The translations under genes were made by a program, and so were the position numbers. Of a DNA stretch of 64,000 bases, positions 36,248-44,832 are shown piece by piece. The notes beneath the pieces were generated by a model. It did not search any database and was not told where the DNA came from. It saw only the letters and a program-made list of their open reading frames with translations. Source of the DNA: Pseudomonadota bacterium. Its GTDB lineage: Bacteria > Pseudomonadota > Alphaproteobacteria > Rickettsiales > SXRF01. The stretch lies in assembly GCA_963205195.1 (NCBI GenBank), contig CAUJHR010000022.1:1-64000 (forward strand), read 5' to 3'. Numbering within the stretch: the stretch's first letter is position 1; each line of letters starts with the position of its first letter.

Positions 36248-38062
36248 ATGATGACGAATAACAGATTACGGATGACCAGGATCATCAAGGTTTTTGCTAT
36301 GTCATCTGTCATCTGTCATCTGTCATCAGCGGCAGTTGCCGCGCCGTCGCATTGCCTGTCGCTTTACGGTGAATGTAAATACAAGCCCGGTTTTACCCAT
36401 TTTGATTACGTAAACCCGGATGCCCCCAAAGGTGGTTCTGTTAAACTTGCCGAAACCGGGACATTTGATAATTTAAACCCCTTTATTTTAAAAGGCGTAA
36501 AGGCCCCGGGTATTACCACTATATTTGATTCACTTATGGTGGCTTCAATGGATGAGCCGCAAACCATGTATGGACTTATAGCAAGCAGTGTAGATGTTGC
36601 TGATGATAATTCAGCAGCCGAATTTACCATAAGGAAAGAGGCGCGTTTCCATGACGGTTCGCCTATAACGCCTGATGATGTGGTGTTTACTTTTGCAGCA
36701 CTAAAGGAAAAAGGTGATCCGACCTATAAAATAATGTTCGCGCCGATTGTTAAAGTAGAAAAAAGTGCGGAAAATAAGGTTAAATTTACTTTTAATGACA
36801 CTAAAAACAAAGAGCTTCCGCTGATAGTTGCTTCGGTGCCGGTAATTTCCAAAGCTTATTATTCCAAGGTCGATTTTGAAAGAACCACACTGGAATCGCC
36901 GCTGGGCAGTGGCCCTTACAAGGTGGAAACAGTTGAGCAGGGAAAAGATATTATTTACAAGCGCGTTACCGATTACTGGGGAGCAAAGCTTGCGGTTAAT
37001 GTAGGCCAGTATAATTTCGATAGCATGCGTTATGATATGTACCGCGATGAAAATGTAACACTGGAAGCCCTGAAAGCAGGCAGCTATGATTTCCGGCGCG
37101 AATATATAGCGCGTAACTGGGCAACGGCCTATGATGCCCCGGCAATAAAAGATGGGCGCATCATAAAGCGTGAAATCCCCGATGGCACGCCGCAGGGTAT
37201 GCAGGCCTTTATTTTCAATACCCGCTTGTCTAAATTTGCTGACCGCCGTGTACGCGAAGCGATAGGGCTGACCCTTGATTATGAATGGGTGAATAAGACA
37301 ATTTTTTACGGGGCATATGAGCGTAATAAAAGTTTTTTTGAGAATACCGAATTCCAAGAAACCGGGCTTCCGCAAGGCAAGGAATTGGAACTTCTAAAGC
37401 CTTATGCTGATATGCTGCCCCCTGCTCTTTTTAACCAGCCATTTGCCAACCCTGTAACTGATGGCTCCGGCAATGCGCGTGAAAATCTCCTTAAGGCTGA
37501 TAGGCTGCTTAGCGAGGCTGGCTGGACAGTCAAAGATGGTAAAAGGGTAAATGACAAAGGTGAGCAGCTATCACTGGAAGTAATGCTCCGCCAGCCTACC
37601 ATGGAGCGGGTTATAGCGCCTATGCGAAAAAATATGGAACGTCTGGGCATCACATCTTCCATACGCATGGTTGATGACGCGCAGTACCAGAAACGCACCG
37701 ATAATTATGATTTCGATATGGTTTCTATCTGGATAAACCGCGGTATATTCTTCCCAGGCAATGAGCAGGTTGCCCTGTGGCATTCTTCCCAGGCCGACGT
37801 TAAGGGCGCCAACAATCTTGCGGGCCTTAAAAATAAGGCGGTAGACGGAATACTGGACGCGCTTACCAAGGCGCAGGACAAGGATTCTCTGGTTGCTGCC
37901 GGGCGCGCACTTGACCGTGTTCTGCTATGGGAAAATGTTGTTATCCCCAACTGGCATTCAGGCTTTTTCCGTGTGGCTTACTGGGATAAATTCGGCATGC
38001 CAAAAACTACCCCAAAATATAACCTTGGCTTCCAAACATGGTGGGTAAAGCAAGGCAAGTAG
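36248..38062 (+). CDS. yejA: YejA-type oligopeptide-binding protein
   Basis: About 604 residues from the ATG at 36248; ATGs at 36251 and 36299 are alternatives. The mature part begins near APSHCLSLYGECKYKPGF, and FDYVNPDAPKGGSVKL is the classic YejA segment of SBP family 5. It binds peptides in the periplasm for the YejBEF transporter. The whole N-terminal signal region (up to CHLSS) is encoded by an 80-bp inverted-repeat element of TGTCATC heptads, so the original start has probably been replaced or extended. It follows the SPFH stop at once. Confidence 0.9.
   Translation: MMTNNRLRMTRIIKVFAMSSVICHLSSAAVAAPSHCLSLYGECKYKPGFTHFDYVNPDAPKGGSVKLAETGTFDNLNPFILKGVKAPGITTIFDSLMVASMDEPQTMYGLIASSVDVADDNSAAEFTIRKEARFHDGSPITPDDVVFTFAALKEKGDPTYKIMFAPIVKVEKSAENKVKFTFNDTKNKELPLIVASVPVISKAYYSKVDFERTTLESPLGSGPYKVETVEQGKDIIYKRVTDYWGAKLAVNVGQYNFDSMRYDMYRDENVTLEALKAGSYDFRREYIARNWATAYDAPAIKDGRIIKREIPDGTPQGMQAFIFNTRLSKFADRRVREAIGLTLDYEWVNKTIFYGAYERNKSFFENTEFQETGLPQGKELELLKPYADMLPPALFNQPFANPVTDGSGNARENLLKADRLLSEAGWTVKDGKRVNDKGEQLSLEVMLRQPTMERVIAPMRKNMERLGITSSIRMVDDAQYQKRTDNYDFDMVSIWINRGIFFPGNEQVALWHSSQADVKGANNLAGLKNKAVDGILDALTKAQDKDSLVAAGRALDRVLLWENVVIPNWHSGFFRVAYWDKFGMPKTTPKYNLGFQTWWVKQGK
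36249..36328. repeat. 80-bp inverted repeat of TGTCATC-type heptads at the yejA start
   Basis: The 28-bp arms at 36249-36276 and 36301-36328 pair at 23 of 28 positions when one is reverse-complemented, with a 24-bp spacer. The right arm is four near-perfect copies of the heptad GTCATCT. It covers the SPFH stop to the yejA signal-peptide core. Confidence 0.85.
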
Positions 38063-38133
38063 GCTTAGGCTTGAGGAATAAGGGAATTAAGTATATAAAT
38101 ATCATTCTCTAAAACCTTGTATTACCTTTTTCC

Positions 38134-39234
38134 ATGACCAATTACATAATTCGCCGTTTGCTTATGATGATCCCGACCTTGTTCGGCATCATGGCACTTA
38201 ATTTTGCTATAGTGCAGGTGGCACCGGGCGGGCCGGTTGAACGCATGGTGGCACAGCTTACCGATATAACTTCCGGCCATGCGACTGACCGGATTACCGG
38301 CGGCGGCTCTGACATGGCGGCCAAAGGCGATATAACTGCTGGCACACAATCCATGTATCGCGGCGGGCGCGGCCTGGATCCGGAAATTATCAAGCAGATC
38401 GAGAAAATGTACGGCTTTGACAAGCCGCCGCTGGAGCGTTTTTTCCAGATGATAGGAAATTACCTGCGCTTTGATTTCGGCGAGAGTTTTTTCCGCAATG
38501 AACGGGTGGTCGATCTGATGCTAAAAACCCTGCCGGTGACCATTTCGCTGGGACTGTGGACCACTTTACTGGTTTATCTTATCTCTATACCGCTTGGTAT
38601 CCGTAAGGCTGTGCATGATGGTTCGAAATTTGACATAACAACCAGCTGGCTGATCATAATCGGTTATGCCATACCAAGCTTTTTGTTTGCGATATTGCTG
38701 ATAATCGTATTTGCGGGCGGTAATTACTTAAGCTGGTTTCCGCTTAAGGGGCTGGTTTCTGATAATTGGGAAGAACTTTCAACAGTTGGAAAAATCAGCG
38801 ATTATTTCTGGCATATGGCGCTTCCGGTAACTGCTATGGTGATAAGCGGCTTTGCAAGCCTCACCATGCTTACCAAAAACTATTTCCTTGAAGAGATAAG
38901 CAAGCAGTATGTGCTGACCGCGCGTGCCAAGGGCTTATCGGAAAACCAGGTACTTTACGGGCATGTATTCCGCAACGCCATGCTGATAATTATTGCCGGA
39001 TTTCCCAGCGCCCTGCTTAGCATATTATTTACCAGTGCATTACTTATAGAGATAATTTTCTCCTTAAATGGCCTTGGTTTACTTGGCTATGAAGCGGTTG
39101 TCGGGCGCGATTACCCGGTTATGTTTGGCACTTTATTCATATTTACCCTGATGGGGCTTATATTCAACCTGATCGGTGATATTATTTATATGCTGGTTGA
39201 TCCGCGTATTGATTTCGAGCGGAGGGATGTATGA
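38134..39234 (+). CDS. yejB: Oligopeptide ABC transporter permease YejB
   Basis: 366 residues with six transmembrane helices. The N-terminus [33 protein letters not shown] and the EAA-type loop [20 protein letters not shown] mark a DppB-like permease, and the roughly 60-residue insert after the first helix is typical of YejB. It forms the membrane channel with YejE. It overlaps the hydrolase gene by 4 bases. Confidence 0.95.
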   Translation: MTNYIIRRLLMMIPTLFGIMALNFAIVQVAPGGPVERMVAQLTDITSGHATDRITGGGSDMAAKGDITAGTQSMYRGGRGLDPEIIKQIEKMYGFDKPPLERFFQMIGNYLRFDFGESFFRNERVVDLMLKTLPVTISLGLWTTLLVYLISIPLGIRKAVHDGSKFDITTSWLIIIGYAIPSFLFAILLIIVFAGGNYLSWFPLKGLVSDNWEELSTVGKISDYFWHMALPVTAMVISGFASLTMLTKNYFLEEISKQYVLTARAKGLSENQVLYGHVFRNAMLIIIAGFPSALLSILFTSALLIEIIFSLNGLGLLGYEAVVGRDYPVMFGTLFIFTLMGLIFNLIGDIIYMLVDPRIDFERRDV

Positions 39235-40163
39235 TAATTTCCTCGGAAAAATTTATTCCGCACAGGCTTGAAGATTTAAATCAGGCACGGGTTACTCCCG
39301 CACCACTGCCAGAGGTTTTTTATAATAAAATATGTATGGAATATCAAGAAGTTGCTGATGTTGCTGTGAACAGGATAGCTTATGAAAGTGATGGGCTGAA
39401 AGTCACAGGGATTTCTGCAATTCCGGCTAAAATTAATGATAAAACATATCCGATATTAATTTATAACCGCGGTGGAAACCGCGAATTTGGAAGGTTAACT
39501 GTACTTGCAGTAATACGTACACTTGTGCCTTTTGCCCGCGCTGGTTATTTAGTTTATGCCTCTAATTACCGTGGTAATGATGGCGGTGAAGGAAGCGAGG
39601 AATTTGGCGGCGCGGATGTGAATGATGTTTTGAACCTCATTGAAGCAGCTAAGCAAAACCCGGCATGGGACGGCAAAAATATCTTTATGCAGGGACATTC
39701 ACGGGGCGGTATGATGACCTATCTGGCGCTTCGCCGCAATAAATCAATAAATGCTGCTATTTCCATAGCTGGGGTTTCTGATCTTGGACAGGGTGCTATG
39801 GAAAGGCCGGAAATGGAAGATAATGTATACAGGAAGCTTATTATGGTTCCTGAAAGCGAGCGTTTTGAGGCTTATAAAAACCGCTCTGCAATCTGCTGGG
39901 CTGATGAAATTGATACACCCCTTCTCCTGCTGCACGGCGATGCAGACGAACGTGTTGATGTATGCCATTCAGTAAAGATGGCAGAAAAATTGAAAGAATA
40001 TAATAAGGAGCATGAGCTGGTGATCTACGCGGGCGGCAACCATGCCCTGCTGCGTTTCTGGGATGATGTGACCAGTAAAAGCCTGAATTGGCTGCAAGGG
40101 CATAGGATTCCTACTTCCCCCTCTCCCTTAGAGGGAGAGGGCCGGGGTGAGGGTAAGGTTTAG
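39231..40163 (+). CDS. Alpha/beta hydrolase, prolyl-oligopeptidase type, with repeat-derived tail
   Basis: 310 residues, no signal peptide. Catalytic elements are the nucleophile elbow GHSRGG, the acid in HGDADERVD and the His in GGNHALL, as in S9/dienelactone-type hydrolases. Sitting inside a peptide-importer operon it may act on imported peptides; that is inference. The last 17 or so residues ([17 protein letters not shown]) are encoded by the left 36-bp repeat of the adjoining DUF559 unit and do not belong to the family fold. Confidence 0.88.
   Translation: MIISSEKFIPHRLEDLNQARVTPAPLPEVFYNKICMEYQEVADVAVNRIAYESDGLKVTGISAIPAKINDKTYPILIYNRGGNREFGRLTVLAVIRTLVPFARAGYLVYASNYRGNDGGEGSEEFGGADVNDVLNLIEAAKQNPAWDGKNIFMQGHSRGGMMTYLALRRNKSINAAISIAGVSDLGQGAMERPEMEDNVYRKLIMVPESERFEAYKNRSAICWADEIDTPLLLLHGDADERVDVCHSVKMAEKLKEYNKEHELVIYAGGNHALLRFWDDVTSKSLNWLQGHRIPTSPSPLEGEGRGEGKV
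40119..40154 (+). repeat. Left 36-bp inverted repeat of the DUF559 unit
   Basis: Begins CCCTCTCCCTTAGAGGG and ends GGTGAGGGT. Its first 23 bases are themselves a palindrome. The reverse complement matches 40509-40544 at 34 of 36 positions. It lies inside the 3' end of the hydrolase gene. Confidence 0.92.
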
Positions 40164-40564
40164 TGCAAACTCATCCCCGTAATTTAAAATTAGTTGGAAG
40201 AGCTAAAAACCTTCGTAAAACTCAAACCGATACAGAAAACAAGCTCTGGTATCAATTACGCGGACGTCGTTTTGAAAATCTTAAATTCCGTCGTCAGTAT
40301 CCAATAAAAAACTATATTGTAGATTTTATCTGTGTTGATAAAATGTTGATTATAGAGCTAGATGGTGGCCAGCATGCGGAAAATAAAAATGATATTATCC
40401 GCGATAATTGCCTTAAATTAGAGGGCTATAATATATTGCGTTTTTGGAATAATGATGTGCTGAAAAATATGGAAGGTGTATTGCAAGCAATACAATCTGC
40501 AGTAAGAAACCCTCACCCTGACCCTCTCCCTCTAAGGGAGAGGGGATTAAGCGATGTAATATGA
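40163..40564 (+). CDS. DUF559 endonuclease-like protein
   Basis: 133 residues from a GTG at 40163 that shares a base with the hydrolase stop. The DUF559 fold is Vsr/very-short-patch-repair-like: TETENKLW-type helix (here TDTENKLWYQLRGR), then Asp54, Glu65 and Asp67 in VDFICVDKMLIIELDGGQH, the PD-(D/E)xK-like catalytic core. No function has been fixed for most members. The last residues ([13 protein letters not shown]) are encoded by the right 36-bp repeat. It ends in a 4-base overlap with yejE, so the whole unit sits in the operon without breaking translation. Confidence 0.9.
   Translation: MQTHPRNLKLVGRAKNLRKTQTDTENKLWYQLRGRRFENLKFRRQYPIKNYIVDFICVDKMLIIELDGGQHAENKNDIIRDNCLKLEGYNILRFWNNDVLKNMEGVLQAIQSAVRNPHPDPLPLRERGLSDVI
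40509..40544 (-). repeat. Right 36-bp inverted repeat of the DUF559 unit
   Basis: Inverted copy of 40119-40154 with two mismatches; it forms the last coding stretch of the DUF559 gene. The two repeats bound a 426-bp unit. Confidence 0.92.
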
Positions 40565-41589
40565 AACTCTCATCACTTACACGCCGCCGCCTTCAATTAT
40601 TCCGCCAGAATAAACGCGGATTTTATGGATTTTGGATATTTATGGCCTTATTTGCCGCAACATTATGTTCGGAAATAATCGCCAACGATAAACCAATAAT
40701 AATGAAATATAAAAATGAGTTTTATTTCCCGGTTTTTGCAACCTATCCCGATAAATTATTCGGTGGTGATTTTGAAACTGAGGCTGTTTATAGAGATCCT
40801 TTAACTGCAAAGGCAATAAAAGATAATGGCTGGGCGGTATGGCCGCCTATCCGCTTTTCCTACAGCACTATAAACTACGATCTGCAAGCCCCTGCCCCTT
40901 CACCTCCAACCCATGTGAATTTCCTAGGCACCGATGACCAGGGACGCGATGTTCTGGCGCGACTTATGTATGGATTTAGAATATCAGTTCTATTTGGTCT
41001 TATACTTACAGCCTTGAGCGCGGTCATTGGCATTTTTGCTGGTGCGGTGCAAGGTTATTTCGGTGGGTGGACTGATCTTCTGTTCCAGCGCTTTATCGAG
41101 ATTTGGAGCGGGCTTCCAGAGCTTTTCCTGCTTATAATTCTTGCAAGCCTAGTTACACCTAATTTCTGGTGGCTGCTGGTTATTTTACTGATGTTCAAAT
41201 GGATGTCACTCACTGGTGTGGTACGCGCTGAATTCCTACGCTCACGCAATTTTGATTATGTAAAAGCTGCCCGTGCACTGGGTGTATCCGAGCCGCGCAT
41301 AATGGTGCGCCATGTGTTGCCCAATGCCATGGTTGCGGCCATGACCATGATACCATTTATGATGAGCGGCGCGGTTACCGCCCTTACTACCTTGGATTTC
41401 CTTGGCTTTGGATTGCCGGTAGGCTCCCCATCGCTTGGGGAGCTTTTATTGCAGGGTAAAAATAACCCGCAAGCGCCGTGGCTGGGGTTTACCGGGTTTA
41501 TCTCAATTGCATTATTGCTGGTTTTAATTGTGTTTATAAGCGAGGCTGTGCGTGATGCTTTTGATCCTTATAAGGTACAAAAAAATTAG
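40561..41589 (+). CDS. yejE: Oligopeptide ABC transporter permease YejE
   Basis: 342 residues. The N-terminus (SLTRRRLQLFRQNKRGFYGFWIF) and the early NDKPIIMKYKNEFYFPVF and THVNFLGTDDQGRDVLARLMYGFRIS segments are those of YejE, the DppC-like partner of YejB; the EAA loop is KAARALGVSEPRIMVRHVLPNA. The start overlaps the DUF559 stop by 4 bases. The ATPase yejF follows after a small opposite-strand gene. Confidence 0.95.
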   Translation: MKLSSLTRRRLQLFRQNKRGFYGFWIFMALFAATLCSEIIANDKPIIMKYKNEFYFPVFATYPDKLFGGDFETEAVYRDPLTAKAIKDNGWAVWPPIRFSYSTINYDLQAPAPSPPTHVNFLGTDDQGRDVLARLMYGFRISVLFGLILTALSAVIGIFAGAVQGYFGGWTDLLFQRFIEIWSGLPELFLLIILASLVTPNFWWLLVILLMFKWMSLTGVVRAEFLRSRNFDYVKAARALGVSEPRIMVRHVLPNAMVAAMTMIPFMMSGAVTALTTLDFLGFGLPVGSPSLGELLLQGKNNPQAPWLGFTGFISIALLLVLIVFISEAVRDAFDPYKVQKN

Positions 41590-41594
41590 CAGTA

Positions 41595-41849
41595 TCAGCC
41601 GCGTTCATTAGAGTTGTCACGGTTTGTTTTTTCCTGAAATATCCTCATTCTTAAACTTTTTGGGGGGCTTGCTAATTTTGCGTTTTTTATTGGTATATCA
41701 ACATGGCCACCTATTGCTACGATTTCACCATTTCTAAAATTTTCTGCGTGTATCTGCTCATTTCTATGATTGACTATATTTAGATGTTGCTCGTTTGTTT
41801 CTGCCTTTACTACTCTGAAACTATCTCTTTCAATTTTATCACTACCCAT
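41595..41849 (-). CDS. Small hypothetical protein opposite the yej operon
   Basis: 84 residues from an ATG at 41849 with a good ribosome site (AGGAGAAT); the frame is open 14 codons further up but the ribosome site decides the start. The product is hydrophilic, with a short beta-like stretch NFRNGEIVAIGGHVDIPI and a basic tail. I do not recognise a family. It is antisense to the yejE-yejF gap, which separates yejF from the rest of its operon. Confidence 0.55.
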   Translation of the reverse strand: MGSDKIERDSFRVVKAETNEQHLNIVNHRNEQIHAENFRNGEIVAIGGHVDIPIKNAKLASPPKSLRMRIFQEKTNRDNSNERG

Positions 41850-41962
41850 ATTCTCCTGCCCTTTTAATAAATGCAAAATATGCAAAACCATGCTAGATGA
41901 TGCTGATTATAATTATTTTAAACGTGATAAATGTTAAACTTTTGTGAATAATCAGCTATTCT

Positions 41963-43507
41963 ATGACTCTTCTAGACGTTAAAAACCTATCGCTTTCATT
42001 CTCTAACACACGGATATTAAAAAATATATCGTTTGAAGTGAATAAGGGGGAAATGCTGGCTGTTGTTGGTGAATCCGGCTCCGGTAAATCCCTTACCGCA
42101 CTTTCCTGTATTGGTCTGCAACCTAAAAATGCAGATATAGAAGGAAATATAGAATTTAATAACGAAAAAATTTCCAAAAGCCAGTTTAGAAACCTGCGCG
42201 GCAGAAAAATCAGCATGATATTCCAAGAGCCGATGACTGCGCTGAATCCTCTGCATACTATCGGCAGGCAGATCGGTGAAATGCTGGCTAAGGAAGATAA
42301 AAAGAGGATCACGGAGCTTTTGGAGCAAGTTGGCCTGCAGAAATTCAAGAGCCGCCTTGATGCCTATCCGCACCAGCTTTCAGGGGGCGAACGTCAAAGA
42401 GTAATGATAGCTATGGCCATTGCCAATAATCCTGATCTGCTTATAGCGGATGAGCCTACAACGGCGGTTGATGTTACCATCCAGGTTAAAATATTGAAGC
42501 TTCTTAAAGAACTTCAAAAATCAATGGGAATGGCCATGATTTTCATTACCCATGACCTCACCTTGGTGCGCCGCCTTGCAGACCGTGTGGCGGTCATGAA
42601 AAATGGAGAAATTGTAGAACAGGGAATAGTTGCCGAAGTATTCCAAAGCCCGAAACACAGCTATACAAAACATTTACTGGATTCCGAGCCAAAGGGCATG
42701 CCCCTGCCCGTTCCCAAAGACTCTAAGACAGTAATAGAATGCCAGGACCTTAAAGTATATTTCCCTATAAAAACCGGATTGTTTCGGCGTATTTCTTCCT
42801 ACGTAAAAGCGGTTGACGGCATATCAATCAATTTAACTGAATCATCGGCGCTGGGAATAGTAGGAGAGTCAGGCTCTGGTAAAACAACGCTTGGTTTTGC
42901 CCTGCTCAGGCTTATTAAAAGCGAAGGAAAAATCATCTTTCTTGGGCAATCTATAAACGGATTGCAAACAAAAGCTATAAGACCGCTGCGGTCTTGTATG
43001 CAGCTGGTGTTCCAGGACCCCTACTCCAGCCTTAACCCGCGCATGCGTATCCGCCAGATAATTGAGGAAGGCTTACTGGTTCATTACCCGGAAAAAACGC
43101 AGGCTGAGCGCGAATCTGATATAGACCAGATATTAAAGGAAGTGGGGCTGCCAACTGATATTAAAGAACGTTATCCGCATGAATTTTCCGGCGGCCAGCG
43201 CCAGCGCATAAGCATAGCACGCGCCATGGTGCTTAAGCCAAGCCTTGTGGTGCTTGATGAACCAACCTCTGCGCTGGACCTCTCTGTGCAGGCTCAGATA
43301 ATAGAATTGCTAAAGCATTTCCAGCAAACCCGCCATATCAGCTATTTATTCATAAGCCATGACCTGCGTGTTATACGGGCTATTGCACAGAATTTGATTG
43401 TTATGAAAGACGGGAAAATTGTCGAGCAAGGAGTTACCGCGGATATTTTTGCAAAGCCGGAAAATGAATATACTAAAACCCTGATTGATGCGGCGTATTT
43501 GAAATGA
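41963..43507 (+). CDS. yejF: Oligopeptide ABC transporter ATPase YejF (double)
   Basis: 514 residues holding two full ABC ATPase domains, each with Walker A (GESGSGKS near 38; GESGSGKT near 300), signature (LSGGERQR and FSGGQRQR) and Walker B (LLIADEP, LVVLDEP). It powers YejABE peptide import. The fused double-ATPase form is typical of YejF. It overlaps mnmE by 4 bases. Confidence 0.96.
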   Translation: MTLLDVKNLSLSFSNTRILKNISFEVNKGEMLAVVGESGSGKSLTALSCIGLQPKNADIEGNIEFNNEKISKSQFRNLRGRKISMIFQEPMTALNPLHTIGRQIGEMLAKEDKKRITELLEQVGLQKFKSRLDAYPHQLSGGERQRVMIAMAIANNPDLLIADEPTTAVDVTIQVKILKLLKELQKSMGMAMIFITHDLTLVRRLADRVAVMKNGEIVEQGIVAEVFQSPKHSYTKHLLDSEPKGMPLPVPKDSKTVIECQDLKVYFPIKTGLFRRISSYVKAVDGISINLTESSALGIVGESGSGKTTLGFALLRLIKSEGKIIFLGQSINGLQTKAIRPLRSCMQLVFQDPYSSLNPRMRIRQIIEEGLLVHYPEKTQAERESDIDQILKEVGLPTDIKERYPHEFSGGQRQRISIARAMVLKPSLVVLDEPTSALDLSVQAQIIELLKHFQQTRHISYLFISHDLRVIRAIAQNLIVMKDGKIVEQGVTADIFAKPENEYTKTLIDAAYLK

Positions 43508-44829
43508 CTGATAAAAAAATATCTGGCCGCACCATATTTGCCCTCGCCACTGCGCCCGCTAAATCCGGCATTGCTATTATCCGTATTTCCGGTGCTGGCG
43601 CTGCCTCTGCCCTTGCTTTGCTTACCGACGCTCCCTGCGCTGCCCCTAATTTTGCTAAATACTCGGTTTTTAAAAATCCAATATCGGGTGAAGTTATCGA
43701 TAAGGGACTTGCCATTTATTTCAAGGCTCCACATAGCTTTACCGGCGATGATGTGGCGGAATTACATTTGCATGGCAGCCCTGCTGTAATACGTGAGATT
43801 CTAGGGGTGCTTTCGCGAGTGGCTGGTATGTATGCTGCCGAACCGGGCGAATTCACCCGTACGGCCTTTTTAAATGGGAAATTGGATTTGTTGGAGGCTG
43901 AAGGGCTTGCCGACCTCATTAATGCTGAAACCAGTATGCAGAAATCCCAGGCGCTTCGCCAGATGAGCGGAGAAGTTAGCGGTTTTTATCAGGAGATCCG
44001 TACAAAAACCATAAGCTGTCTGGCGCTGCTTGAGGCTTATATTGATTTTCCTGATGAAGAAATCCCGGAATCGGTGCTTACCCAGTGGCGTGAAACAATC
44101 AAAAGCCTCCGGCAATCCATAAGCGCAACACTATCTGACAATAAATGTGGCGAACGCGTACGTGACGGGCTGTCAATCGTTATAATCGGTGCTCCAAATG
44201 CAGGCAAATCCAGTTTGCTTAACCGGCTTGCTAGGCGGGATGCTGCAATAGTTTCGCAGCATGCTGGGACTACGCGGGATGTTATTGAAGTGCATATGGA
44301 TATTGCCGGATATCCGGTGGTTCTTATGGATACTGCGGGACTCCGTCAATCAGCCGATGAGGTGGAGGAGGAGGGTATAAGCAGGGCACGGGTAAGGGCA
44401 GGGCAGGCTGATATAAAACTTGCATTGTTCGATGGCTCGAAGCTACCGGAAATGGATGCTCATACCAAGGAATTATTAGATGAAAACACTATCGTAATAT
44501 TTACCAAATCAGACCTTGGGGCTAATGGTTCCGGCTTTGCTGTTTCGGCAAAAACCGGGCAGGGGATAGAGGAGTTACTGGTGCTGATAGAAGAAAAGGT
44601 GAGGGATTCCTTTGGCCGGGGCGCTTCAAGCCTTATTACGCGTGCTCGCCACAGGAATCTGCTTACGGAGGCGGAATTGCTGCTCAGTGCTGCTATGGAA
44701 GACAAAGAAATTGAGCTTTCCTGCGAGGAATTACGCCGTGCTGCCCTTGCTATAGGTAAAATAACTGGAAAAATTCAGGTGGATGATGTATTAGACGTCA
44801 TATTTAGCCAGTTTTGTATCGGAAAATAA
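43504..44829 (+). CDS. mnmE: tRNA modification GTPase MnmE
   Basis: 441 residues. An N-terminal formyl-THF-binding domain (TIFALATAPAKSGIAIIRISG), a helical domain, and an inserted G domain with GAPNAGKSSLLN, GTTRDVIE, DTAGLR and TKSD. The C-terminal FCIGK carries the family's catalytic cysteine. With MnmG it makes 5-carboxymethylaminomethyl-uridine at wobble U34. It is followed by mnmG after 3 bases. Confidence 0.96.
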   Translation: MTDKKISGRTIFALATAPAKSGIAIIRISGAGAASALALLTDAPCAAPNFAKYSVFKNPISGEVIDKGLAIYFKAPHSFTGDDVAELHLHGSPAVIREILGVLSRVAGMYAAEPGEFTRTAFLNGKLDLLEAEGLADLINAETSMQKSQALRQMSGEVSGFYQEIRTKTISCLALLEAYIDFPDEEIPESVLTQWRETIKSLRQSISATLSDNKCGERVRDGLSIVIIGAPNAGKSSLLNRLARRDAAIVSQHAGTTRDVIEVHMDIAGYPVVLMDTAGLRQSADEVEEEGISRARVRAGQADIKLALFDGSKLPEMDAHTKELLDENTIVIFTKSDLGANGSGFAVSAKTGQGIEELLVLIEEKVRDSFGRGASSLITRARHRNLLTEAELLLSAAMEDKEIELSCEELRRAALAIGKITGKIQVDDVLDVIFSQFCIGK

Positions 44830-44832
44830 CTA

